A stretch of DNA of 64,000 nt from Polaribacter sargassicola (GTDB lineage Bacteria > Bacteroidota > Bacteroidia > Flavobacteriales > Flavobacteriaceae): positions 62,001 to 126,000 of the forward strand of contig NZ_JAHDAU010000004.1 of assembly GCF_021991835.1 (NCBI RefSeq), given 5' to 3'. This document shows positions 16,407 through 25,584 of the stretch, piece by piece. The position numbers and the translations under genes were made by a program. The notes beneath the pieces are model-generated. The model ran no database searches. It was not told the origin of the DNA and saw nothing but the letters and a program-made list of their open reading frames with translations. The stretch's first letter is position 1; each line of letters begins with the position of its first letter.

Positions 16407-17081
16407 ATGAAATTTTTTAAACTTTTTTGCTTATTTATCTTTCTATCTATTTTTTATCAATGTAAAGAAGAAAAAAAAGTAGATATTCCTAAAAAGACAA
16501 TTAAAAAAGAAAAAAAAATAGTAAAACGTTGGGATAGCTTAAACAGTAAAAATGTAGAAGCTTTTTTTACAGAATATGAGAAAAAAAACAAAGAAACCAA
16601 AGTTGTTATAAAAACCAAATTTGGTGATATAAAATTACGATTGTATGATGATACACCTATACATAGAGCTAACTTTATTTTCTTAACCAAAATTAAATAT
16701 TTTAATACTACAGAATTTTATAGAGTAGCTAAAAACTTTGTAATACAAGGTGGTAATTCTGATGAAACTTATACCAAACAACAACGAAGGTTGTACGGAA
16801 ATTATTTAATAAAACCAGAATTTAGAAAAAATAGAACTCATAAATACGGAGCTTTAGCAGCTACCAGATACTGGGAAAACAACCCAAATAAACTATCAAA
16901 TCCTTTTGAGTTTTATATTGTTCATAATAGAAAAGGTGCTCATCATTTAAATAATGAACATACTGTTTTTGGTGAAGTAATTTCTGGTTTTGATACTATG
17001 GATAAAATTGCAGAAGTAAAAGTTGGGGTAGATGAATGGCCTACTAAAGACATACGTATGACTGTAGAAATTTTAGATTGA
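16407..17081 (+). CDS. Cyclophilin-type peptidyl-prolyl isomerase, lipoprotein
   Basis: This 224-residue protein has a lipoprotein signal (LSIFYQC, Cys19) and then a very Lys-rich linker of about 30 residues. A cyclophilin domain follows from about 65: KTKFGDIKLRLYDDTPIHRANF, FYRVAKNFVIQGG, GALAATRYWENNPNKLSNPFEFYIVHN and HTVFGEVISGFDTMDKIA. The classical catalytic Arg context FHRVI.FMIQGG reads FYRVAKNFVIQGG here, and GSQFFI is NPFEFYI, so it is a divergent member. It should assist folding of envelope proteins. It is followed by prfC after a 44-bp gap that contains a separate promoter. Confidence 0.88.
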   Translation: MKFFKLFCLFIFLSIFYQCKEEKKVDIPKKTIKKEKKIVKRWDSLNSKNVEAFFTEYEKKNKETKVVIKTKFGDIKLRLYDDTPIHRANFIFLTKIKYFNTTEFYRVAKNFVIQGGNSDETYTKQQRRLYGNYLIKPEFRKNRTHKYGALAATRYWENNPNKLSNPFEFYIVHNRKGAHHLNNEHTVFGEVISGFDTMDKIAEVKVGVDEWPTKDIRMTVEILD

Positions 17082-17108
17082 TATTTCTCTTTGTAAAACC
17101 TATCTTTG
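17078..17108 (+). promoter_or_regulatory. Sigma-A promoter for prfC
   Basis: TTG at 17078-17080 and TATCTTTG at 17101-17108 are separated by a 20-bp spacer, ending 17 bp before the prfC ATG. The TTG sits across the stop codon of the upstream gene. Confidence 0.75.
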
Positions 17109-17125
17109 CAGCTCAAAATTTGTAG

Positions 17126-18715
17126 ATGAGTTTTTTAAAAGAGATAGCACGTAGAAGAACATTTGGTATTATATCGCATCCAGATGCTGGTAAAACCACT
17201 TTAACAGAAAAATTATTACTTTTTGGTGGAGCAATACAAGAAGCAGGAGCCGTAAAAAATAATAAAATAAAAAAAGGAGCAACTTCCGATTTTATGGAAA
17301 TTGAACGCCAAAGAGGTATTTCTGTTGCTACTTCTGTTTTAGCTTTTATTTATAAAGATAAAAAAATAAACATTTTAGATACACCTGGGCATAAAGATTT
17401 TGCCGAAGATACTTTTAGAACTTTAACTGCTGTAGATAGTGTTATTGTTGTTATTGATGTTGCTAAAGGTGTAGAGCCACAAACCGAAAAATTAGTAGAG
17501 GTTTGCAGAATGAGAAATATACCAATGCTAGTTTTTATTAACAAGCTAGATAGAGAAGGTAAAGATGCTTTTGATTTATTAGATGAAGTAGAGCAAAAAC
17601 TAGGTTTGCGTGTAACACCTATGAGTTTCCCTATTGGTATGGGCTACGATTTTAAAGGGATATATAATATCTGGGAAAAGAAATTAAACCTTTTTTCTGG
17701 TGATAATAAAACATCTATTTCTGAAGGTGTAGAATTTAATGATTTATCTAATCCAGAATTAGACAAAATTGTTGGAGAGACAGCAGCAGAAACTTTACGT
17801 GAAGAAATAGAATTAATTGGTGAGGTTTATCCAGATTTTAACCAAGATGAATATTTAAAAGGTCAATTACAACCTGTATTTTTTGGTTCTGCTTTAAATA
17901 ATTTTGGAGTAAAAGAATTATTAGATGCTTTTATAGAAATTGCACCTTCTCCACAACCTAAAAAAGCAGAAGAACGTTTAGTAGATTCTAAAGAAACAAA
18001 ATTAACAGGTTTTGTTTTTAAAATTCATGCCAATATGGATCCTAAACACAGAGACAGATTAGCTTTCATCAAAATTGTTTCTGGTACTTTTAAAAGAAAC
18101 TCTCCTTATCTACACGTTAGAAACGGTAAAAAAGTAAAATTTTCTAGTCCGAATGCTTTTTTTGCAGAGAAAAAAGAAATTGTAGACGAATCTTTTCCTG
18201 GAGATATTGTAGGTATACACGATACCGGAAACTTTAAAATTGGAGATACTTTAACAGAAGGAGAACAACTAAACTTTAAAGGAATTCCGAGTTTTTCTCC
18301 AGAACATTTCCGTTACGTAAATAACGCAGACCCAATGAAATCTAAACAATTATATAAAGGTTTAGACCAATTAATGGATGAGGGTGTTGCGCAATTATTT
18401 ACCTTAGACATGAATGGTCGTAAAGTTGTTGGTACAGTTGGTGCTTTACAATATGAAGTTATACAATATCGTTTAGAGCATGAATATGGTGCAAAATGTA
18501 CTTATGAAAACTTACAAGTTCATAAAGCTTGTTGGGTAGATCCAGAAGACAGTAAAAATGAAGAATTTAAAGAGTTTAAACGAGTAAAACAACGCTATTT
18601 AGCTAAAGACAAACAAGGACAATTAGTTTTTTTAGCTGATTCTGCTTTTACTATACAAATGACACAAAGTAAATATCCTTCTGTGAAGTTACATTTTACC
18701 AGTGAATTTAAATAA
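17126..18715 (+). CDS. prfC: Peptide chain release factor 3
   Basis: This 529-residue translational GTPase recycles RF1/RF2 after termination. Motifs are G1 SHPDAGKTTLTEKLLLFGG, the switch with RQRGISVATSVLAF, G3 DTPGHKDFAEDT, G4 NKLDRE and G5-like GSAL. The RF3-specific C-terminal region has FAEKKEIVDESFPGDIVGI, VGTVGALQYEVIQYRLEHEYGA and CWVD. Length is the usual 525-530. It has its own promoter and is followed after 6 bp by an outer-membrane protein gene that may be read through. Confidence 0.96.
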   Translation: MSFLKEIARRRTFGIISHPDAGKTTLTEKLLLFGGAIQEAGAVKNNKIKKGATSDFMEIERQRGISVATSVLAFIYKDKKINILDTPGHKDFAEDTFRTLTAVDSVIVVIDVAKGVEPQTEKLVEVCRMRNIPMLVFINKLDREGKDAFDLLDEVEQKLGLRVTPMSFPIGMGYDFKGIYNIWEKKLNLFSGDNKTSISEGVEFNDLSNPELDKIVGETAAETLREEIELIGEVYPDFNQDEYLKGQLQPVFFGSALNNFGVKELLDAFIEIAPSPQPKKAEERLVDSKETKLTGFVFKIHANMDPKHRDRLAFIKIVSGTFKRNSPYLHVRNGKKVKFSSPNAFFAEKKEIVDESFPGDIVGIHDTGNFKIGDTLTEGEQLNFKGIPSFSPEHFRYVNNADPMKSKQLYKGLDQLMDEGVAQLFTLDMNGRKVVGTVGALQYEVIQYRLEHEYGAKCTYENLQVHKACWVDPEDSKNEEFKEFKRVKQRYLAKDKQGQLVFLADSAFTIQMTQSKYPSVKLHFTSEFK

Positions 18716-18721
18716 AAAATC

Positions 18722-20317
18722 ATGAAGTATCAGTTGTTTTTTTGGTGTCTAATTTTTAGCATTCTATATGGAAATGCGCAAGAAAAAAACACCATAAACA
18801 CACCTGAAAAATATACTATAAATAAAAAAGTAAGACTAAATTACATACCTGTAAGCATGCCTAAAAAAGTAGGAAATGCTAACGGAGAAAATATGGATTT
18901 GGGAGGATTACATTACCTAATACCTATAAACAACCTTTTTTACGGAGGAATTAATACACATGCCGCATTGTTTGGAAATCAAGGTGGTTTATTTACACTT
19001 GGTATAGAATTAGGTTATCATCAGCAAATATTTTCTAATGTCTATTTAGATGCAAATTTAGACTTTGGTGGTGGTGGCGGTTACCGTGCTATAATTAACA
19101 AAGGAGCTTATATTAATCCTAATATTGGTTTAAGTTATCATTTCCCTAAATTTAATATGGGATTACAGTACAGTCACTTTAATTTCTATACAGGAAGTAT
19201 TAAAAGTAACTCACTATCATTTTTTCTAGAAATACCCACAGATTTTAGTATATCAAAATACCAAAATAGTAACGAAACTTATACCATAGATAGTAAATCT
19301 CCTTGGAACAAAGCATTTAGCAAAGACGGTTTTATTGTTAAATTCGATCAATTTTTTCCGTTTGGTGGAACAAGAAAAGATGCAGAACAAAATTCAGAAT
19401 TAATTACTCATACACTTTACTTAATAGGTTTTGAATATCAAAAATATATCTCAGAAAATAGTTTTGTTTTTATTCATACAGATGCTATTTACAAAGGTTT
19501 AGAGGCTGGATTTATGGATATTTTTGGAGGGTTAGGTTACGAACCTTTTCATACTAAATATGTAGATGGATTTGCTAAGCTTGCTTTAGGAGCTTCTGGA
19601 GGTAGAATTCAAGCTGAAGGTGGTGCTACAATCTACCCTACAATCGGGTTAGATTTTAAACTATTTTCTAATTTTACTCTTAGTACACACGCGGGTTATG
19701 TAAGAGCTTTAGATGGTGATTTTGAAGCTTATGCTTTAGGAGCTGGACTAAAGTATATTAGTAAAACGGGCGGAACCTATGATAGGTATCAAACAGAAAA
19801 AAAGACACAAAAATTAAAAGCAAAAGGAATTAGAGTTAGTGCTCAACACCAAACTTATTTTAAACTAAAAAGATTCGAAAGAGAAAATAGAGGTCCTATA
19901 GATTTACATTTAATTGCACTGCAATTAAATTATGACATTTCTCCTTATCTATACTTAGCAGGTCAAACAGCATTTGCATATGAGGCTACTTATCTAGAAG
20001 ATGATGAAAACAATAAATTAGGTGCTGGAGGTTATGCCGACGGAATGGTTGGATTGGGAACCTATTCGCCTATATTTGCAGCACAAAGATTACAGCTATT
20101 TGCAGAGGCTTTTATTGGTGCTGGAGGTGGAGCTGGTATTGATACTGGCGAAGGAGTAATTGCTAAAATAAAAGTAGGCTCTTACGTTAGAATTAACAAT
20201 TATTTATCTGCTTTAATTTCTGGAGGAAAAGTACTTTCTCCTACTACAGGACTAAATTCAAATAATATAAACTTAGGATTAAGTGTAGATTTCTCTACAT
20301 TAAAATCCATTTTTTAA
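18722..20317 (+). CDS. Predicted outer-membrane beta-barrel protein of unknown function
   Basis: This 531-residue protein has a signal peptide (MKYQLFFWCLIFSILYGNAQ). The rest is Gly- and aromatic-rich with alternating strands: FTLGIELGYHQQIFSNVYLDANLDFGGGGGYRAI, IGLSYHFPKFNMGLQYSHF and AYALGAGLKYISKTGGTY. It ends in VDFSTLKSIF with a terminal Phe. Glycine clusters (GGGGG, GAGGGAG) are notable. The pattern is that of a porin-like or surface barrel, but I recognise no named family. It is sandwiched between RF3 (6 bp) and the cyclophilin-FKBP fusion (12 bp) on the same strand. Confidence 0.75.
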   Translation: MKYQLFFWCLIFSILYGNAQEKNTINTPEKYTINKKVRLNYIPVSMPKKVGNANGENMDLGGLHYLIPINNLFYGGINTHAALFGNQGGLFTLGIELGYHQQIFSNVYLDANLDFGGGGGYRAIINKGAYINPNIGLSYHFPKFNMGLQYSHFNFYTGSIKSNSLSFFLEIPTDFSISKYQNSNETYTIDSKSPWNKAFSKDGFIVKFDQFFPFGGTRKDAEQNSELITHTLYLIGFEYQKYISENSFVFIHTDAIYKGLEAGFMDIFGGLGYEPFHTKYVDGFAKLALGASGGRIQAEGGATIYPTIGLDFKLFSNFTLSTHAGYVRALDGDFEAYALGAGLKYISKTGGTYDRYQTEKKTQKLKAKGIRVSAQHQTYFKLKRFERENRGPIDLHLIALQLNYDISPYLYLAGQTAFAYEATYLEDDENNKLGAGGYADGMVGLGTYSPIFAAQRLQLFAEAFIGAGGGAGIDTGEGVIAKIKVGSYVRINNYLSALISGGKVLSPTTGLNSNNINLGLSVDFSTLKSIF

Positions 20318-20329
20318 ATAAATAGAAAG

Positions 20330-21259
20330 ATGAACAACGGATTATACGCAAAATTTATCACGTCAAAAGGTGATATTTTAGTGAAATTAGAAGAAAAAAA
20401 AACACCTGGAACAGTTGGTAATTTTGTAGCCTTAGCAGAAGGTAATTTAGAAAATTCTGCAAAGCAACAAGGAACTCCTTATTATGATGGTTTAAAATTT
20501 CATAGAGTAATTCCTGATTTTATGATACAAGGTGGTTGTCCTTTAGGAACAGGAACAGGAAACCCTGGTTATAAATTTGATGATGAATTTCACCCTGACT
20601 TAAAACATGATGCTCCTGGTAAATTAGCTATGGCTAATTCTGGGCCTGCAACAAACGGAAGTCAATTTTATATTACTCACGTTCCTACACCTTGGTTAGA
20701 TGGTAAACATACTGTTTTTGGATCTGTAATTGAAGGACAAGATGTAGTAGATGCAGTTGCACAAGGTGATGAAATGAAAGTAGAAATTATAAAAGTTGGT
20801 AAAGAAGCAGAAGCTTTTAATGCTATTGAAGCTTTTAGAACTTTTGAAGGAGCTAGAGAGCAACGTGAAGCTGAAGAAAAAGCTAAACAAAAAGAATTAT
20901 TAGATTCTGTTGCGGCTGGTTATGAAGAGACTAAAAGCGGATTGCGTTATCAAATTTTACAAAAAGGAACTGGAAAAAAAGCTACTAAAGGAGCTGGAGT
21001 ATCTGTTCATTATAAAGGACAATTATTAGACGGAACAGTCTTTGATTCTTCATACAAAAGAAAACAACCTATAGATTTTAATGTAGGTGTTGGACAAGTA
21101 ATTTCTGGTTGGGACGAAGGAATTCAATTATTACAAGTAGGAGACAAAGCTCGTTTTGTAATTCCTTCTAATTTAGCTTACGGTGCTGCAGGTGCAGGAG
21201 GTGTAATACCACCAAACGCTACTTTAATTTTTGATGTTGAATTAATGGATGTAAAATAA
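20330..21259 (+). CDS. Two-domain peptidyl-prolyl isomerase: cyclophilin fused to FKBP
   Basis: This 309-residue cytoplasmic protein has no signal peptide. Residues 1 to about 165 form a cyclophilin: [61 protein letters not shown] charged linker ([17 protein letters not shown]) follows. The rest is an FKBP domain from about 200: [80 protein letters not shown]. Both active sites look complete. It probably acts as a cytosolic folding helper. The fusion occurs in other Bacteroidota, as far as I know. Confidence 0.93.
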   Translation: MNNGLYAKFITSKGDILVKLEEKKTPGTVGNFVALAEGNLENSAKQQGTPYYDGLKFHRVIPDFMIQGGCPLGTGTGNPGYKFDDEFHPDLKHDAPGKLAMANSGPATNGSQFYITHVPTPWLDGKHTVFGSVIEGQDVVDAVAQGDEMKVEIIKVGKEAEAFNAIEAFRTFEGAREQREAEEKAKQKELLDSVAAGYEETKSGLRYQILQKGTGKKATKGAGVSVHYKGQLLDGTVFDSSYKRKQPIDFNVGVGQVISGWDEGIQLLQVGDKARFVIPSNLAYGAAGAGGVIPPNATLIFDVELMDVK

Positions 21260-21283
21260 AATTTTAATTTTAATTTTAATTTT
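21260..21283. repeat. AATTTT x4 hexanucleotide tract
   Basis: Four perfect tandem AATTTT units directly follow the PPIase stop codon, ahead of the terminator. No gene depends on it. Confidence 0.9.
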
Positions 21284-21294
21284 ATAATAAACAT

Positions 21295-21330
21295 AAAAAA
21301 AACCAAAGTATGTTACTTTGGTTTTTTTTA
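21295..21330. terminator. Bidirectional terminator between PPIase and AsmA-like genes
   Basis: The stem AACCAAAGTA / TACTTTGGTT with loop TGT is flanked by A and T tracts on both sides, between two convergent genes. Confidence 0.92.
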
Positions 21331-21334
21331 TGTT

Positions 21335-22840
21335 TTATAACAATGATTCTTTTAAACCTTCTTCAATATTTTTCCAAAAAAAGTTCCAAAAAGACTTGGT
21401 TTTATCTCTTTCTACTCCTTCAATTTTAACCTTTACCATACCATCTTTGGCAGAATCTTTAACAAAAATGTTAGCTAAGAAACTTAGTATTTTATCTAAC
21501 TCTCTTTCTTCATTTAAAATTTTAACCTTAAAGTTTTTAAAATCAATATTAAACTCACCATTAGAAACATGGTTATTTCCTTCAAAATCAAAATCCATTC
21601 TATTTATAAATCCTTCCATTTTAACATTCATAGCAGGAGAAATATAAGAACTCATGTTTTTTGATGTTACATTTTTTAAAGTACCTCTAATTCTAAATTC
21701 ATCTTGTAAATTATTTATAGCAAAAGTATATTTTACATCTAATGGAGATGAATTCATAAAATTAGCTTTTAAAACAAACTCTGTATCTGTAGTATTTTTT
21801 TTACTATTATCTATATTTTTAATAGATACATTTAAATCATTAAAAACTAATACACCTGGCGCTTTTTCTTTATCTGTAAGCTCTTTATAAATTAATTTAG
21901 AATTATTTATACCTAATTCTTTTATTTGTAAATGAAATGGTAATTCTCTTAAAACTTTACTGTATAAACCTTTATTTTTATAGGAAGTAGAAAAATGAGT
22001 TTTGTCTAAAAATAATTCAAAATTCATATTAGAAATATCTAATTTTTCAGTTAAAACAGACATACTATCAGACGGTAATACTCTAAAACTTGAAGACTTT
22101 ATTTTTTCTATTTTTAAGGATATTAATTCTTTTTCTTCTTTTACATATTTAATGTAGTTAGATTCATCTTTTAATGGATTAAGTGCTAAATCATCAATAA
22201 CAAGTAAATTATTATCTATAAAAATTCTACCTACATTTAGTTCTTGAATTTCAGATACTTTTCTTTTAATATCAGAAATTTCAATATTTAAATCATCATA
22301 TAAAAAAGGAATAATTGAGTTCTTATTATCATTAAGTACTATATCTTTTATAGTTATATTTATTTTTTTCGCCTCTGTTTTTTTAGAGTTAATATCTTCT
22401 ATATTTAGAGTACCATTTAAAACTTTTAAACTATGTATTTTAAAACCTTTTTGTTTTTTATTAATCGTGTTTTTTTCTGATTTTCCTTTTAAAGTATCAT
22501 TAGCTATTTTCCCTGATAACTCAGGTTTTTTAATGATTACAGAGTTTATAGAAATATCATTATTAATTAATAATTTATAATATGAAATCCCTTGTATATC
22601 AATCAATTTAGATTTAAAGAACAAACTGTCTTTTTTTATTTCTACTTCAGATAAACTTAAATTACCTAATAAAATATTAGAAGAAGATTTACTTTTAAAC
22701 TCGATTCCTTTTTCTTTTAACTCACTACCTATTAGTGAATTAATTTTCTTAGCAACAAAAAAATTTAACAAAAAAAAGGAAAGTAATAGTATCACAAAAA
22801 ATATAATACTTCTCTTAAATTTATTAGAATTCTTATTCAT
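21335..22840 (-). CDS. AsmA/DUF748-like membrane-anchored periplasmic protein
   Basis: This 501-residue protein has an N-terminal uncleaved membrane helix (SIIFFVILLLSFFLLNFFVA, about 13-32). It is followed by a long beta-rich, Lys/Asn/Ser-rich periplasmic part: LSLSEVEIKKDSLFFKSKLIDI, LKVLNGTLNIEDINSKK, LKANFMNSSPLDVKYTFAI and a C-terminal FNIDFKNFKVKILNEERELDKILSFLANIFVKDSAKDGMVKVKIEG. This layout matches DUF748/AsmA-like repeat proteins, which form lipid-carrying bridges or affect outer-membrane assembly. The functional assignment is inferential. Its promoter overlaps the end of rlmF. Confidence 0.7.
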   Translation of the reverse strand: MNKNSNKFKRSIIFFVILLLSFFLLNFFVAKKINSLIGSELKEKGIEFKSKSSSNILLGNLSLSEVEIKKDSLFFKSKLIDIQGISYYKLLINNDISINSVIIKKPELSGKIANDTLKGKSEKNTINKKQKGFKIHSLKVLNGTLNIEDINSKKTEAKKINITIKDIVLNDNKNSIIPFLYDDLNIEISDIKRKVSEIQELNVGRIFIDNNLLVIDDLALNPLKDESNYIKYVKEEKELISLKIEKIKSSSFRVLPSDSMSVLTEKLDISNMNFELFLDKTHFSTSYKNKGLYSKVLRELPFHLQIKELGINNSKLIYKELTDKEKAPGVLVFNDLNVSIKNIDNSKKNTTDTEFVLKANFMNSSPLDVKYTFAINNLQDEFRIRGTLKNVTSKNMSSYISPAMNVKMEGFINRMDFDFEGNNHVSNGEFNIDFKNFKVKILNEERELDKILSFLANIFVKDSAKDGMVKVKIEGVERDKTKSFWNFFWKNIEEGLKESLL

Positions 22841-22902
22841 TAAACTATTTTTATTAGGTATAACTTACTATTTTAATTTTAGTTTTTAAATTTTGTGCAA
22901 TA

Positions 22903-22930
22903 CAAAAGTATTAAAACCGCCAACAAACAA
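22903..22930 (-). promoter_or_regulatory. Promoter for the AsmA-like gene inside the end of rlmF
   Basis: On the minus strand TTG (22930-22928) and TACTTTTG (22910-22903) are 17 bp apart. The TTG lies in the last codons of rlmF, so the AsmA-like gene can be read independently of it. Confidence 0.5.
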
Positions 22931-23783
22931 TTCTTGTTACCTTGTTACCTTGATTCATTGGGATTACTTTAAACTCAATAACACCAAGTTTTTTTGATGA
23001 CTTTTCTAAACTTACTACATTTTCTTTTTTAGAAACCAAACTTGTAAACCATTTACTTTTGTTTTTAAATAATGAACTTTCGTATAAATAATTATGTAAA
23101 AAAGCTTTTTCGCCTCCTAAATACCATAGTTCATTATTATTTCCAGAAAAATTTCTAACAGCATTATTTCCTAAATTTTTAGTCTTTCTTCTATTAGCTC
23201 CTTGTGCTTCTTCTGCAGATTTATAAAAAGGAGGATTGCACATTGTTGCAGAAAAAAAATCATCTTCTTTTAAAATACCTTTTAAAATATTTTGTTCATT
23301 AAATTGTTGTCTAAGTTTTATATTAGAATCTAAATCATTATCATCTATTATATCTTGTGCAGAATCTAAAGAATTTAAATCTATATCAGATCCTACAAAT
23401 TTCCAGTTGTATTCTGCTACACCTAATAATGGATAAATACAAGTTGCTCCTGTACCAATATCTAAAATTTTAATCTCTTTTTCTAAAGAAAGTAAATCTG
23501 ATAGATGATGAATATAATCTAAACGACCTGGTATTGGTGGACATAAATTTTCATCAGAAAAAATCCATTTAGAAATTTTTGAATATGAAAATAACAATGC
23601 TTTGTTAAGCTCTTTTACTGCAACCGGATTTGAAAAATCTATACTTAAGTTTCCATAATCATTATTAAAAATAAATTCTTTTAAGTTAGGGTTATCCTTA
23701 ATTAATTCATCAAAATTATAACCTTTATTAAATTTATTCTTAGGATGTAATCCTTTTTCTCTCATATTTTTTAATTTAATCAT
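22911..23783 (-). CDS. rlmF: 23S rRNA (adenine-1618-N6)-methyltransferase
   Basis: This 290-residue protein starts with the RlmF signature LHPKNKFNKGYNFDEL. It then shows SIDFSNPVAVKELNKALL, CPPIPGRLDYIHHLSDLL, the SAM-binding ILDIGTGATCIYPLLGVAEYNWKFVGSDID, the catalytic NPPF (CNPPFYKSAEEA), ELWYLGGEKAF and a final WFTSLVSKKENV. Motif order matches E. coli RlmF throughout. The ATG at 23783 is used; a second in-frame ATG at 23765 would begin MREKGLHPKNKF and is equally possible. The 231 bp upstream hold the promoter-like region discussed separately. Confidence 0.93.
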   Translation of the reverse strand: MIKLKNMREKGLHPKNKFNKGYNFDELIKDNPNLKEFIFNNDYGNLSIDFSNPVAVKELNKALLFSYSKISKWIFSDENLCPPIPGRLDYIHHLSDLLSLEKEIKILDIGTGATCIYPLLGVAEYNWKFVGSDIDLNSLDSAQDIIDDNDLDSNIKLRQQFNEQNILKGILKEDDFFSATMCNPPFYKSAEEAQGANRRKTKNLGNNAVRNFSGNNNELWYLGGEKAFLHNYLYESSLFKNKSKWFTSLVSKKENVVSLEKSSKKLGVIEFKVIPMNQGNKVTRIVCWRF

Positions 23784-23889
23784 TATAAGAAGTAATTAAT
23801 TTATTACTTCAAAGAAATAATTCTCCGAAAAACAAATACGTAAACACCTGTTTTTCAATTACATAAAATCAAAACCACTAAAACACTAA

Positions 23890-23941
23890 TACTACATAAG
23901 TACTACATAGAAAAAACATTTGCTAATAAGCTCTAAATTTG
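23890..23941 (+). promoter_or_regulatory. Tandem TACTACATA repeats plus a TAAATTTG -7 box, no gene downstream
   Basis: TACTACATAAG (23890-23900) is directly followed by TACTACATAG (23901-23910), and 23 bp later by TAAATTTG at 23934-23941. No TTG lies at the right distance, as expected for an activator-dependent promoter. Transcription would run only to the hairpin at 23988-24007. The rest of 23784-24014 holds nothing else recognisable. Confidence 0.5.
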
Positions 23942-23987
23942 CACATATATTTATTCTCCCAAGTAAATACCCCCAAAATAAAAAAAG

Positions 23988-24007
23988 AGCCATTTGTATA
24001 AATGGCT
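23988..24007. terminator. Bidirectional terminator after the TPR/LuxR regulator gene
   Basis: The stem AGCCATTT / AAATGGCT with loop GTAT has a T6 run on the plus side and T7 on the minus side. It serves the regulator gene ending at 24015 and would also end any plus-strand transcript from the region before it. Confidence 0.88.
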
Positions 24008-24014
24008 TTTTTAT

Positions 24015-25562
24015 TTACAATTTACTTAAATAACCTTGTAAGGTTTCGTTTTCTAATTCTAATTTTTTCTTTATTCTGTACCTTGTTGTTTCAACACTTC
24101 TTGCTGATAAATTTATAATATTTGCAACTTCTTTACTTTTTAAATTTACAGCAACGTAGGCACAATGCTTTTGTTCATTAATAGATAATTTTGGTGATTT
24201 CTCTAAAAGCTTTTCAAAAAAATCTGGTCTATTTTTTTCAAATTGAATTTTAAATTCTTCCCATATATCTTCTTCAGAAATAATTTGCTCTAAAGCTCTA
24301 TTAATAGTAAACAATTTACTAGTTTTTATAGTTGTATTATTCTCTATTAACTTATTAACTTTCTTTATAATATTATTAACGGCATCTTTATAATTAGATA
24401 TTTTTAATGTCTTTGTTAATAAAGATTGTTTATTAAACTTTAAAAGAGAATTTATTTCCTCGTTTTTAGATATTAAAGTATCGTGTGTTTCTTTTAATTT
24501 TAATAAGTTTTGTTTAAGTTCTGAATTTAAATTTTCTTTTTCTTTAACAAGAGTTCTTAATTGGTTAGAATATTTGTATCTATTATAAGCAAATAAAAAA
24601 CTAATTATTAAAAATAAAACACCACCAACTATAATAATTCTTTGTCTTAAAATTAAACCTTCTTTACTTAATAATAATTCATTTTCTAAATTATTTTCAA
24701 GTTCTAAAAACCGACCAATTCTATCAGAATTTTCTTCATTTAAAACTATTGATAAAGAATCTGAAGCTTTCATATAATTGTAAGCCAAATTAAGTTTATT
24801 CTGCTTTCTATTTAACTCTGCATAAACCGAATATATTTCTCTATAAGACTTTGTTGTATTTATTAAAATGTCTTCTTTTTTAAGTTCATTAATAACTTTT
24901 ATAGATTTAGATAAATTAATTTCTGCTAAATTAAATTCTCCTTTATTCATGTAAGCCTCTGCCAATAATGTGTAAAAGGACCTTAATCTATTTTTTTTAG
25001 CATCAATATTTTCAATTATACTTACTCCTCTATTTGCACATATTATAACTTCATCCCATTTTTTTTCTTGTATATAAATTTTACTCAGGTTAATGTAAGA
25101 ATCTACAATAAAAGACTTATCCTCTTCTTTTTCTCCGTAAAAAATGGCTTTTTTGTAATAATTAATAGAAGATAAGTTATCTTGTTTAAGATGATAAAAT
25201 ATACCTAACAAATTGTTAGAAACTGCTTTAATTACATTCTCATCACAACCATTAGAAATACTAACTGCTTTTTTTGCATTTATTAAAAAATCTTGATCAT
25301 TATTTAATGTACGGTTTTTTACAGCTCTTAAATGATATACTTTACTTATAAGACAAGTATCTTTAAGTACGGTATTATTTTGGTCTAAAAAAAATAATAC
25401 CGGAATTAAGCTTTTTGTATCGTCTTCTAATTCTGCTTTTAAAAAAGCATTCTCTATTTTTATTCCTAAATTATCAATAGTAACTTTATCTTTACTATTA
25501 TTATCAGAGCAACTTTTAAAAATTAAAATAATTAGAAATAGGTAAAAATTTCGTAATAGCAT
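24015..25562 (-). CDS. Membrane-spanning TPR regulator with C-terminal LuxR-type HTH
   Basis: This 515-residue protein has an N-terminal export signal with a lipobox-like IFKSC (Cys18). TPR helices run from about 45 to 290 (NNLLGIFYHLKQDNLSSINYYKKAI, LAEAYMNKGEFNLAEINLSKSIKV), then a membrane helix at about 308-326 and a coiled coil at about 335-375. The C-terminal HTH at about 455-505 (LSINEQKHCAYVAVNLKSKEVANIINLSARSVETTRYRIKKKL) resembles the GerE/LuxR family. The periplasmic TPR part would sense a ligand or partner and the cytosolic HTH would bind DNA. Such regulators often sit beside glycan or TonB loci in Flavobacteriia; here none is adjacent. It is divergent from the orphan promoter-like region. 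Confidence 0.85.
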   Translation of the reverse strand: MLLRNFYLFLIILIFKSCSDNNSKDKVTIDNLGIKIENAFLKAELEDDTKSLIPVLFFLDQNNTVLKDTCLISKVYHLRAVKNRTLNNDQDFLINAKKAVSISNGCDENVIKAVSNNLLGIFYHLKQDNLSSINYYKKAIFYGEKEEDKSFIVDSYINLSKIYIQEKKWDEVIICANRGVSIIENIDAKKNRLRSFYTLLAEAYMNKGEFNLAEINLSKSIKVINELKKEDILINTTKSYREIYSVYAELNRKQNKLNLAYNYMKASDSLSIVLNEENSDRIGRFLELENNLENELLLSKEGLILRQRIIIVGGVLFLIISFLFAYNRYKYSNQLRTLVKEKENLNSELKQNLLKLKETHDTLISKNEEINSLLKFNKQSLLTKTLKISNYKDAVNNIIKKVNKLIENNTTIKTSKLFTINRALEQIISEEDIWEEFKIQFEKNRPDFFEKLLEKSPKLSINEQKHCAYVAVNLKSKEVANIINLSARSVETTRYRIKKKLELENETLQGYLSKL

Positions 25563-25584
25563 TAACTTTTTTTAAAAGTTAAAT

